Shown here one piece after another: positions 27,587 through 35,757 of a stretch of DNA of 64,000 bases. The stretch covers positions 1,054,001-1,118,000 of the forward strand of contig OY760427.1 in NCBI GenBank assembly GCA_963663495.1, read 5' to 3'. Each line of letters starts with the position of its first letter. Position 1 is the first letter of the stretch. Below the pieces are notes generated by a model. That model had not been told where the DNA came from, made no database searches, and was given only the letters and a program-made list of their open reading frames with translations. The translations under genes were made by a program, and so were the position numbers. Source of the stretch: G963663495 sp963663495 (GTDB lineage: Bacteria; Bacteroidota; Rhodothermia; Rhodothermales; Bin80).

Positions 27587-28059
27587 AAATCAAGGTCCCG
27601 AATAAACCTTACGGGATCAATACACTTTACACCGAGATCATTGCACACATCGGGTATTCTACGATTTGCACGCTTCTTGCTCGGCTTTGGCACTTCAGTC
27701 GTTACGACGCAACGACTCAGCTTGCGTTGGAGTGCACAAGCAATAAGGAATGGGTCATTACTGATCATTTCTAGTTCATCCTCGGTCAGGTCAGGCGCAT
27801 AAAACTGCACGACTCTTTCGACCAAGCTGCGGGGCGGCTCCGATTCCAGAATCAGGGAACGCTTATTTGTCGTTAACCATTTCTTGAAATCGCCATCGTG
27901 AGGAGTGATTTCGTCGAAAATAATTTCAACAATATTGCAGCGACCCGCACTGGCGTGATGCAATAGCCATTCCCAGAATTCGCGAACTCGGTTCTTTGCG
28001 TAGTACGTATTCTGCAACGTGATGACGGTACTGGAATCAATCAAATAAAGGTCGGACAA
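27583..28059 (-). CDS. DUF4411 (PIN-like) protein, 3' end supplied by IS66
   Basis: 158 residues. YLIDSSTVITLQNTYY has the first PIN-type Asp, NDPFLIACALQ the second acidic site, and CVVTTEVPKP plus IPDVCNDLGVKCIDP complete the DUF4411 pattern. The family is usually next to an ImmA/IrrE-XRE gene, as here (14-base gap). The stop TAA lies inside the inverted end of the IS66 fragment: the original gene continued across the insertion site for about seven more codons (FRTDWNTG and stop read on the far side). The change affects only the last residues, so function may persist. Probable toxin RNase; inference from PIN fold. Confidence 0.87.
   Translation of the reverse strand: MSDLYLIDSSTVITLQNTYYAKNRVREFWEWLLHHASAGRCNIVEIIFDEITPHDGDFKKWLTTNKRSLILESEPPRSLVERVVQFYAPDLTEDELEMISNDPFLIACALQRKLSRCVVTTEVPKPSKKRANRRIPDVCNDLGVKCIDPVRFIRDLDL
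27587..27594. repeat. 8-base target-site duplication (partner at 24805-24812)
   Basis: AAATCAAG flanks the whole 24813-27586 block on both sides. Eight bases is the usual IS66 duplication length, so the block entered as, or grew from, one insertion in the 3' end of the DUF4411 gene. Confidence 0.8.
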
Positions 28060-28073
28060 TATTCGGCACTGGA

Positions 28074-29306
28074 TTATTCGTAGAGCAACCTGAAGACTTG
28101 GCTAGGCTTAACTGCTAGAATTGTGGCTGCCTTAGTTGCCGTAAGATCCCCGGAAGCGACCATTTGGCGTACAAATTGCACCGTTTTATTGCCCAGTCGT
28201 TGTCGGCGGAGATCGTAGTAGGACACAATAGGGGTACAGCCCTTTCGCTTCTGTTGTTCTTTGTTCTTTTCCTCCATTTGCCGCTTCCGATCGAAGTAGC
28301 GGCATAGTTCATGAGATGCAGCTTTTGAAATGATCCCCCCTTGCGATAGTCTGGTGGCAACCATTGTGTGGCTAAGGTTGCTCCTTCGCGCGAACTCCTC
28401 TATGGTCCCCGTGAGATCTTCAAAAGCAGTTCTCCGATTTATACTAAGCGCATGCAGTTTATCGGTAGGCAACAACCATTCACCGGCAACTCTATTGCAA
28501 AATTCCTCAATCGTACTGTCAAATTCGGGAGCACTAAAACCCGTTTGATTCAGAAGCAGATGGACCAGTTCGTGTAACAGCGAGAATGACTTCGCCGGAT
28601 TAATATCTTGGCTGTTAATCACGATGAAAGGCACGATGTTGTCCGCAATTACAAACGCGCGGAACAACTTCAATGGCAGCCTACTCCGGTGGCTGCCAAG
28701 GTTGTCTTGGAGAATAACAAAAACCCCGGCAGATTCAGCCCGTGCACGCAATTGATTGAACGCTACCCGAGAGTTCTGCTGTGAGTAGTACTTATTCAAC
28801 TCAGCTTCATTCCCTAACAAGCGATTTATCCCGGTGAGTGCTTTCTCAACCAATCCGCTTTGTTTGGTGCCGCGCAGTTCTTTGATCCTCTGCTCCAGCA
28901 GCTGCGTATCCGTGGGTAGCCCAGTTTTTCTTGTGATCCAGCCGACGAATTGGTGAGGGTCTTCCTCCTCCTCCGCGATGGCCTTAATCATTTGTTGGCG
29001 TGCCTTGACGTTACGAAGCAAGGCCGATAAGAGAGCCTTCTCTGTTGAGGTCAAGGTATGACCAAGGCTGCGGAAGTCCGCACCATAGTTGGAATTTCGA
29101 GGTGGCTTATCCAAATAGAACACCAACAGAGGCCGTCTGTATTGTTTGGCCATTCGGGTAAGCATGGGACGTGATGGCGCGGCTTCTCCGCGTTCTATGC
29201 TTTGGAGGGCGTGTTCGGCAATGTGAACCTTGGAGGATGCTTCTTTTTGCGTTAATGCGGCAGTTTCGCGAGCCCAAATGAGAACTTCTGGATTTACAAG
29301 GGGCAT
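28074..29306 (-). CDS. XRE-ImmA/IrrE regulator-protease (COG2856), partner of DUF4411
   Basis: 410 residues. N-terminal helix-turn-helix of XRE type (residues about 10-60, LTQKEASSKVHIAEHALQSI). The central zinc-metalloprotease motif HELVH (LLHELVHLLLNQTG, about residue 245) is of the ImmA/IrrE type; downstream are ICNRV-like and helical parts. Proteins of this design bind DNA and cleave repressors or antitoxins in mobile elements and stress response. With the downstream DUF4411 PIN-like gene it forms a frequent two-gene cassette, interpreted as toxin-antitoxin or defence. The frame is intact. An own promoter should lie at 29307-29400. Confidence 0.9.
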   Translation of the reverse strand: MPLVNPEVLIWARETAALTQKEASSKVHIAEHALQSIERGEAAPSRPMLTRMAKQYRRPLLVFYLDKPPRNSNYGADFRSLGHTLTSTEKALLSALLRNVKARQQMIKAIAEEEEDPHQFVGWITRKTGLPTDTQLLEQRIKELRGTKQSGLVEKALTGINRLLGNEAELNKYYSQQNSRVAFNQLRARAESAGVFVILQDNLGSHRSRLPLKLFRAFVIADNIVPFIVINSQDINPAKSFSLLHELVHLLLNQTGFSAPEFDSTIEEFCNRVAGEWLLPTDKLHALSINRRTAFEDLTGTIEEFARRSNLSHTMVATRLSQGGIISKAASHELCRYFDRKRQMEEKNKEQQKRKGCTPIVSYYDLRRQRLGNKTVQFVRQMVASGDLTATKAATILAVKPSQVFRLLYE

Positions 29307-29752
29307 TGGCGATACTATTGTCCGAATTGTGCAGTCGGTGGCAGTGCTACTAGCGCAGAATTAGTGAATGATGCGAGGAAAGTACCTGGGCGTTGTGCCA
29401 ATCCATGGTGGTATTGATCCGGTCTGTGCCGGTTGGAGGGGGGCTAATGTAATGATTCCATGCTCGTTCTGACAGCCCTGATTGCAGTGCATACCAATGA
29501 ATCGTACACTTTTGCAACGCCTATCCTTGGTTGAATCTGAAGAGTTCGTATGAGTTACCGGTGGCCGAGAATGCATTGGTGGACCCTACCAAGGAGACTG
29601 TTGTGAGTAGAGAATCCATATCGTACCGCGTGGTCTAGATGGCTAGGCTGATTACGCTCACGATACATCTGAAGGCTGGCTGCGATGATAATCGGATTGT
29701 GGGTATGGTCTGTATTCGCACCGAGCCACCATGCGGGGCCTGCACTACGCAT
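29307..29752. other. No gene recognised
   Basis: Short open frames on both strands have no family features. It lies between the XRE-ImmA/IrrE start and the IS605-type element and likely contains the cassette promoter plus insertion debris. Confidence 0.5.
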
Positions 29753-29958
29753 ACAAAGGGAGTTATATGGCTGAGTGCCACGCGTTTTCGCAGGAGTTAC
29801 TTTTTGTGCTTTGGTGGTGCAGACTGGATGGCTTTCGCCAGTTTTTCATAATCGGTTCCCGCTTTTTACGAAAAGACGCAATTATTTCAAATAACTCAAC
29901 ACGTGGGTATTCATGATATATAATTGCCATATATTAGGGAGTTATATACCACAGTGCC

Positions 29959-31226
29959 ATGCCCGAAACGGTTAGTGCATACCGCAATATCACATACAGG
30001 CTGTTGCCCGGAAGTCGGAGTAACGCCAAGCAGCTTGCTGGATTAGCGGGTGCGTGTAGGTTTGTGTGGAATGCCATCCTCGCAGAGCAGAGCGAGGCGT
30101 ACAAGAAAGCGAAAGAGGCTGGAGAGAAGCCGCCCTCGGTAAACTTCTTCTCGCGGGGGAAGCGGTTCACGGCGCTGCGCCGCACGGTCGAGTGGCTACC
30201 TGAATACTCCTTTGGTGTCGTTAGATACATATTGTCGTTAGATACACATTGAAATATCAGGCGGATGCATGGAAGGCATTCTTCAAGGAAGGTAAGAGAA
30301 GACCGAGATTCCATTCCAGACGTGGTAGTACGCCTTCGTTCACGATCCCGGATAACGTAAGGGTTCGGGATGGCAAGCCGTATATCCCGAAAGTGGGATA
30401 TATGGCGCTCCGCAGGCGGGGAGGCAACCCGTACCCTGATGGTATACCCGTCAAAGCCACGGTAAAGAAGAACGCCGGCAAATGGTATGCTGTCATCTGC
30501 TACAAGATTGAGGCACCTGTAATAGAGGATACCGGCAGTGCTGTAGGCATTGACCGTAATTGCGGGCAGATCGCTATGGTCTCCACAGAGGGCGATACAA
30601 GCATTATCAGACAACCGGATACGAAGCGTCTTGATGCCAAGTTGAAGCGGCATCAGCGAAGACTGGCGAGACAGAAGAAAGGCTCCAACCGTCGTAACAG
30701 GCGGAAGCATAGAATCGCCCGCATACAGCGCAAGCGTGCTAACATCCTCAAGAATGCGAACCACCAGGTAAGTCGCAGTATTGCCAAATGCTCCTCAACG
30801 GTGATACTGGAGGACCTAAAGATCAAAGCGATGACATGTTCAGCTAAGGGGACGATGGAGAGCTTTGGCACAAACGTCAGACAGAAGTCTGGCCTCAACC
30901 GTGGAATACTGCGAACAGGTTGGGGCCAGCTGGATCAGATGCTGGGCTATAAGTGCCGCAAGGTGATAAAGGTTACCGCTGCCTATACCAGTCAGCGGTG
31001 TTCTGTGTGTGGGCACACAGAAGCGAGTAACCGTAAGACGCAGAGCACATTCACGTGTATGTCCTGTGGACATGCGGATCATGCAGACCTGAATGCGGCT
31101 GCAAACATACTGGCCTCCGGGATTGGGGCTTCTGCACGGCGAGGGGCGTTCGGGTTACCGACCCCTATGACCCGTGAAATTGATACTAGTGCCTCACTGT
31201 GTACAGTTGGTCACTCACGTATATAA
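29959..31226 (+). pseudogene. tnpB: TnpB RNA-guided nuclease, near complete, frame broken by a 17-base duplication
   Basis: Codons from ATG 29959 (VSAYRNITYRLLPG) to 30233, then again from 30251 in another frame to TAA at 31226: TLKYQADAWKAFFKEGKRRP, AVGIDRNCGQIAMV (RuvC-I Asp), LEDLKIKAM (RuvC-II Glu), the CSVCGHTEASN...CMSCGH zinc ribbon and HADLNAAANIL (RuvC-III Asp). All catalytic residues are kept. The only defect visible is a tandem 17-base duplication at 30217-30250. Together about 415 residues, normal for TnpB. The right end and 3' codons are where the guide (omega) RNA of such elements is made. Confidence 0.88.
30217..30250 (+). repeat. Tandem 17-base duplication inside tnpB
   Basis: GTCGTTAGATACATATT followed directly by GTCGTTAGATACACATT. 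Because 17 is not a multiple of three, it shifts the tnpB frame; removing one unit restores VVRYTLKYQ. Confidence 0.9.
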
Positions 31227-31423
31227 TTCCCCATGATAAGGGTACAGAATGAGCTGCTGTTGCCGAGAGTATGGGCATCCTCACTTTGCTCGGATCGGTG
31301 CTTGATTCGCATAGCAAGAACACAGAGCAGCAGATGACCCAAAGCGCGGGCGGGGAGGTCAATTGTCCAATCAGCACATTAGCAACTACTATACCCGATG
31401 CCGCCTGGCAGCATCGCTTAATT

Positions 31424-32041
31424 CTAATTTATTCGAAGGCTCGGACAATTACCTGCGCGTTCCTTACCGACGATGTTTACGATCGTGGAGACCAGACTAT
31501 GTGGAACAGATATTCGCGCATTTTTCGCGGCTTGATAGACTGCTTCACGAAGGCTAGTGTTTCCCAGTTGAAGGCGGACCTTTTCGTGTAGGAGCATTTC
31601 CGCCGTAGATACAACGCTCACATTATGGAAATGATGAGAGAATAGCTTGGAGGCCTTTTTGTCATCAATGGCAGCAACTGCATGTGACACGGCTGTGCGT
31701 GCAATTGTGGATGACTCACCGTCATCCAGTGTCTGACCGGCACTACCTGCACTGAGATCATGAAAAATTGCAATTTCTTGTCGTGACAAAGGCACCAGAT
31801 CAATGATCCCTTGATCAAGTAAACTGCGTAATTTGCTGCAATCGTCGTGGCCATGTGCTTCGCCCTGTTCGAGCTCGGCGAGTACGGTTTCCGTGACTTC
31901 CACCTTGATGGATAGGGCGTTCAATATGTCTGCCGCGCGCATTGTGGCATTCAAATTGATGACGACACTGGTATACTGTAAGGCACACGGTCTCATTAAT
32001 CGCGGCCACAACGAAGCACTGGTCGCGAAGTCAGCAACCAT
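31424..32041 (-). CDS. PIN-domain protein
   Basis: 205 residues in the longest frame. After an odd leader, YTSVVINLNAT resembles the DTSVVINL start of PIN RNases (the Asp is Tyr here), followed by VEVTETVLAELEQGE, LDDGESSTIARTA and AAIDDKKA with acidic residues in PIN positions. The first catalytic Asp appears replaced, or the start lies within a rearranged N-terminus, so activity is doubtful. It stands alone without an evident antitoxin, downstream of the IS605-type element and convergent with it. Confidence 0.6.
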   Translation of the reverse strand: MVADFATSASLWPRLMRPCALQYTSVVINLNATMRAADILNALSIKVEVTETVLAELEQGEAHGHDDCSKLRSLLDQGIIDLVPLSRQEIAIFHDLSAGSAGQTLDDGESSTIARTAVSHAVAAIDDKKASKLFSHHFHNVSVVSTAEMLLHEKVRLQLGNTSLREAVYQAAKNARISVPHSLVSTIVNIVGKERAGNCPSLRIN

Positions 32042-32102
32042 GCTTCACGCTTGTGACCGGGCGAACTATTACGCTACAGGTGCTGAAGCGCAGGAGTTTG
32101 GT

Positions 32103-33212
32103 CTATGCAGCGTGCCGAGATAGAAAATCTTCCACGGCGGCTTCAATAGCACGGACGTACCGCGCATCTGCTTGATCAACCCACTCTCTGAACCCGGTAG
32201 TATCAAACCGGTAGGTCGGAATAAAATCCATGAGTTTGCTCAAATCGAAATCTGGAGCGGTTACCGCAACGCCCTCAGATTTTCCATCAACTCCGTTGCA
32301 GTGCTGCTCAAAGTGCTTGCGCATCGGAACCAACAATAAGGGTTTGCCCAAGTATATACCCTCGGCTAGTGTCTCAAATCCGGATGTCGTGACCATACCC
32401 TGGCAGCGGGACATCATGACCGCAAATTTCTCGCCATGGAGCGGATGAAATGTCAGTGTCTCATCGTATTTCCACACATCCGGCTTAGTTGGATTATTCC
32501 AGAAGCAGTGGAGTACTACCTCCGGATGCCGGTGATGCCACTCAATGATGGCATCCTTGCAGCTGTGGTGATACAGGTAGACGAGCAGAAACTGTTCGGT
32601 CTTGTTTGTGTGCTTAGCTTTGATGGCATCTCGCATTAGCGGCGGGACAACCACGAGGCTCTGTAAATCAGGCAATGATCGCAGTGATATTCCAAGCTGG
32701 TATGAAGAGCCGAGTCCGGCTACTTTTGTAAAGGTTAACGCGCCCCTTTTTTGCAGGAAGAATCCATGGGGAAACTGGTACTGCGGGTGCAGGAACATAA
32801 ACTGGTGCGCGATAGCCACAACAGGCGCTGTCTTGAATCCCCTGATGGCGCTAAGACCGCACAGCGGCTCGTAGAAATTTATAATTACATCAGGCGCTTC
32901 CTGCTGCACCATTGCGCGTATGGTGTGCACACTGGTCAGCAGATTTCTATGTCGACGAAGATTGTATGCAAGTGTTCGAGTCCAACTGATGGATCTTGAA
33001 TCACTTCGGACCACAAAGCGGATTCCATCCGTGTAGGTGATGGGCACCGCCATCTGTTTCTCAAAGTAGACCGGTACGGGTCCAGCACCTCCCTTGGTTA
33101 CTACCGCACGGCAAACATGGTGACCCGCTCTGCGGAGGATCGCGTTAAGAGCAATTGCCTGCGTGAGATGTCCGCGGCCTTCACCCTGGACTACAAAGAG
33201 GCACCGAAGCAC
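32103..33212 (-). CDS. Glycosyltransferase, MJ1255/MurG-like family
   Basis: 369 residues. The N-terminal LFVVQGEGRGHLTQAIAL is the first glycine-rich block of GT-B glycosyltransferases of the MJ1255 type (PF13528), and TTSGFETLAEGIYLGKPLLLVPM is the C-terminal nucleotide-sugar binding block. No signal peptide. It is 13 bases downstream of the phosphoesterase gene, on the same strand, so the two probably form an envelope-related operon. In Bacteroidota-lineage genomes this pair recurs; the acceptor is not known. Confidence 0.85.
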   Translation of the reverse strand: MLRCLFVVQGEGRGHLTQAIALNAILRRAGHHVCRAVVTKGGAGPVPVYFEKQMAVPITYTDGIRFVVRSDSRSISWTRTLAYNLRRHRNLLTSVHTIRAMVQQEAPDVIINFYEPLCGLSAIRGFKTAPVVAIAHQFMFLHPQYQFPHGFFLQKRGALTFTKVAGLGSSYQLGISLRSLPDLQSLVVVPPLMRDAIKAKHTNKTEQFLLVYLYHHSCKDAIIEWHHRHPEVVLHCFWNNPTKPDVWKYDETLTFHPLHGEKFAVMMSRCQGMVTTSGFETLAEGIYLGKPLLLVPMRKHFEQHCNGVDGKSEGVAVTAPDFDLSKLMDFIPTYRFDTTGFREWVDQADARYVRAIEAAVEDFLSRHAA

Positions 33213-33225
33213 CGGTCGAATGGAT

Positions 33226-34047
33226 TTATGCGAGCGCGGGCTGGATTGCTTCGATAGGATACCTTTCCGGGCGTCGCTTGGACCGTTTACGGCGCACGGA
33301 ATGTCCTATTACTACCCATCGAATAAGCTCAAGCCGGCCATCAAAATGCTCTACAATGGCACTGCAGCTCTCAATCCAGTCTCCAGAATTAGCGTAAATA
33401 CAGGAGCCGATCTGCCGAAGGTCTGGAGAGTGAATATGTCCACAAATGATGCCATCGGCACTGCGCGCGTCCGCAACTCTTGCCATGTTGGCTTCGAAGT
33501 CTGACATGTATTGCACGGCGCGCTTAGTCTTGTGCTTCAGGTACGCAGACAAAGACCAATAAGGCTTTCCAAGGGTTCGTCGGACGAAGTTGACGGAATA
33601 ATTCAGCTTCAGAAGCCAGCGATAAATGCTGGAACCTAGAACTGAGAGCCATTTCGCATGGCGGATCATCCCGTCGAACAAATCGCCGTGCAAGACTACC
33701 AGACGTCGACCGTCAGCCAGTGTATGTATAGTCTCGGATTCAATCCTTACGTTGCCGAAGCTCAGACCTGAATATCCATGGGCAAATTCATCATGATTTC
33801 CTGGCAGAAAGACGATCTCCGTGCCCTTACGGGCCTTTCGCAAAATCTTCTGAATGACATCGTTGTGGATCTGCTTCCACGTCCAGGAGCGCGCCAGTGC
33901 CCATCCGTCAATTACATCGCCAACGAGGTATAGCTTTTCGGAATCGTTGTGGCGCAGAAAATCCAATAGCTCCTTAGCCTTACTTTCTTTAGTTCCCAAG
34001 TGAAAATCAGAGAGCCATATGGTGCGATAGAGGTTGTGCGCAGACAT
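33226..34047 (-). CDS. Metallophosphoesterase, UDP-2,3-diacylglucosamine diphosphatase-like
   Basis: 273 residues from ATG 34047 (MSAHNLYRTIWLSDFHLG); an ATG at 34131 is in frame but adds residues of no family type. Metal-site blocks: SDFHLG (Asp14, His16), LVGDVIDGW, LPGNHDEF, VLHGDLFD and ICGHIHSP, all of the calcineurin-like fold in the LpxH/YbbF branch. Lipid A precursor hydrolysis is the likely chemistry, though this branch (with the glycosyltransferase downstream) may use another lipid or nucleotide-sugar. Intact. Confidence 0.87.
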   Translation of the reverse strand: MSAHNLYRTIWLSDFHLGTKESKAKELLDFLRHNDSEKLYLVGDVIDGWALARSWTWKQIHNDVIQKILRKARKGTEIVFLPGNHDEFAHGYSGLSFGNVRIESETIHTLADGRRLVVLHGDLFDGMIRHAKWLSVLGSSIYRWLLKLNYSVNFVRRTLGKPYWSLSAYLKHKTKRAVQYMSDFEANMARVADARSADGIICGHIHSPDLRQIGSCIYANSGDWIESCSAIVEHFDGRLELIRWVVIGHSVRRKRSKRRPERYPIEAIQPALA

Positions 34048-34307
34048 GAAAGAGAGTGGAGCAGACAGTTTGTACCTGAAGGTACTGCGGTTAGAATTTG
34101 AACGTGTTAACGTATTGTTAGAAATGATCAAAGCACTGCGTTCTTACCGTGGCCTGCCGCCGCGATAACCCGATTTGACGCTAAGAAGTACGTTTCTATG
34201 GGAAGACATTACGGTTGGGTGCCCACCTTGGTTGCAGAGCATGTCCTGCCCACAGCAGGGATGTCATGATAGGGTTCCGTGGGTGTGCACGATTTGCAGC
34301 AGCGATG

Positions 34308-35690
34308 CTACAGCGGAGGCAGACCGATGGGCGAGGCCTGCTGAATGGTGTTGGCTATTCCAAGCACCCTTCCTTCGCCAAGTGGAGGGCCAACGATTTG
34401 CATTCCCACCGGCAGGCCAAGTGTGTCTAGCCCGCAAGGCACGCTCGCAACGGGTAGTCCCGTGACGGATAGGACCGATGTGGGAGCAAACCAGTCGTGA
34501 TACGAAGTCATCTGGCGTCCAGCGACTTCGACTGGATGGTCCTGCTCTACCGGGAACGGGCTGATGGCCATGCACGGCGTGAGGAGTGCCTGGTAATTAT
34601 TGAAGAACACTTTGAGGCGCCGCCAGAGGGTACTGCGGTAAGCTTCTGCTGCCGCAAACTCCTGTGCTGATGTCTTGAGTGCCGACTTTAGATTACTTCC
34701 AAGGTTCGTCCCCAACTCATCGTGGCGGTATCGATGCCCGTGGTGCGTAGCAAGCAAACTGTAAGCTCGAAGGGTAGCAAAGGCTGTCCGCCCGTCCGAA
34801 AGATCCAGACCTACCTCATCAACCTGGCATCCTACCTGTCGAAGTTCAAATGCCGCTTGTCGGCATGCCTGCTCAATGTCGGGCTGAATTCCAATGTCAA
34901 CGATGTCAGAACAATAGGCTAGTCTGGTGCCTGGGCGCATCGTTTCGAGAAACGTGCGCGCGACTGAGGGCTGGCAAACCGGGCTTTCAGGTGAAGGACC
35001 ACAGGTGGCTTCAAGAAATAAGGCTACATCGCCGGCCGTTCTCCCCATGCCGCCCGCGACGGATAGTCGGTCCCAAAGGTGCGGTGTTGGGGCTAGCGGT
35101 ACCAGTCCTGGTGAGGGGCGCAGGCCTACAACCCCGCAGAATGAAGCTGGCATCCGTAGTGAACCACCGAGGTCGGAGCCATCGGCAAGTGTCACCATTC
35201 CAGCGGCAAGTGCTGCCGCTCCGCCTCCTGTGGATCCGCCGCATGTTCGGCTGAGGTTCCAAGGGTTTCGCGTAGCACCGAAGACTTCGTTAACGGTATT
35301 GCCACCAATGGCAAAGGGCGGCGTGTTGGTCTTACCAAGTATGAGAGCGCCTGCGGCGCGCAGGCGTGCTACTACAACTGCATCTGCCGATGGCACCAGA
35401 TTCCGGTGCAGCGGTGAGCCGAAGGTGGTGCGTATTCCAGCGGTCTGCGTTGTATCCTTGATGCCTACGGGAAGTCCGTACAACGGTGCTGTAGGGTCAC
35501 CGACCTCTTCCAGTGCACGCGCATCATCCAACAGCCTTTCGTTCAGCGTCACGATCGCGTTTACTGCCCCGTTTATGGTCTCCACACGTCGCAGGCAAGC
35601 TTCGGCCAATTCTGTCGGCGAAACGGCACGCTCCTTTAGAAGGGTTCGAAGCTCCGTCGCACACCTGTGAGTTAGATCCATGGCTGACAT
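34308..35690 (-). CDS. Amidase (amidase signature family)
   Basis: 460 residues. The Ser-cisSer-Lys triad is complete: Lys78 in PVGIKDT, Ser153 in CGGSTGGGAAA and Ser177 in GSDLGGSLRMPAS. No signal peptide. It resembles the amidase branch related to GatA, but as a stand-alone hydrolase; no gatB or gatC is near. Substrate unknown. It lies between the envelope pair and the 3' end of the BREX locus on the same strand, with a 67-base gap after brxL, but is not a BREX component. Confidence 0.9.
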   Translation of the reverse strand: MSAMDLTHRCATELRTLLKERAVSPTELAEACLRRVETINGAVNAIVTLNERLLDDARALEEVGDPTAPLYGLPVGIKDTTQTAGIRTTFGSPLHRNLVPSADAVVVARLRAAGALILGKTNTPPFAIGGNTVNEVFGATRNPWNLSRTCGGSTGGGAAALAAGMVTLADGSDLGGSLRMPASFCGVVGLRPSPGLVPLAPTPHLWDRLSVAGGMGRTAGDVALFLEATCGPSPESPVCQPSVARTFLETMRPGTRLAYCSDIVDIGIQPDIEQACRQAAFELRQVGCQVDEVGLDLSDGRTAFATLRAYSLLATHHGHRYRHDELGTNLGSNLKSALKTSAQEFAAAEAYRSTLWRRLKVFFNNYQALLTPCMAISPFPVEQDHPVEVAGRQMTSYHDWFAPTSVLSVTGLPVASVPCGLDTLGLPVGMQIVGPPLGEGRVLGIANTIQQASPIGLPPL

Positions 35691-35757
35691 GTTCCGTGCA
35701 TCATCTACGCTGTCTCGGAGATCAGCACCATGTGCTACACCCTGACCTCAGTCGCTG

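Larger units (their letters stand above)
29757..31235 (+). mobile_element. IS605-type element (tnpB only), with extended left end
   Basis: From GGGAGTTATATGGCTGAGTG (29757) a 150-base leader leads to a second left-end-like motif GGGAGTTATATACCACAGTG (about 29938), then tnpB. The right end after the tnpB stop reads GTATATAATTCCCC. The leader plus the second motif are also found at 24211-24412. No Y1 transposase (tnpA) is present, so the element would need one in trans. Confidence 0.8.

Noticed and set aside
31424..32041. PIN protein as one half of a two-gene toxin-antitoxin operon
   Set aside because: No small antitoxin-like frame lies directly upstream or downstream on the same strand; the neighbours are the glycosyltransferase and an IS605-type element.
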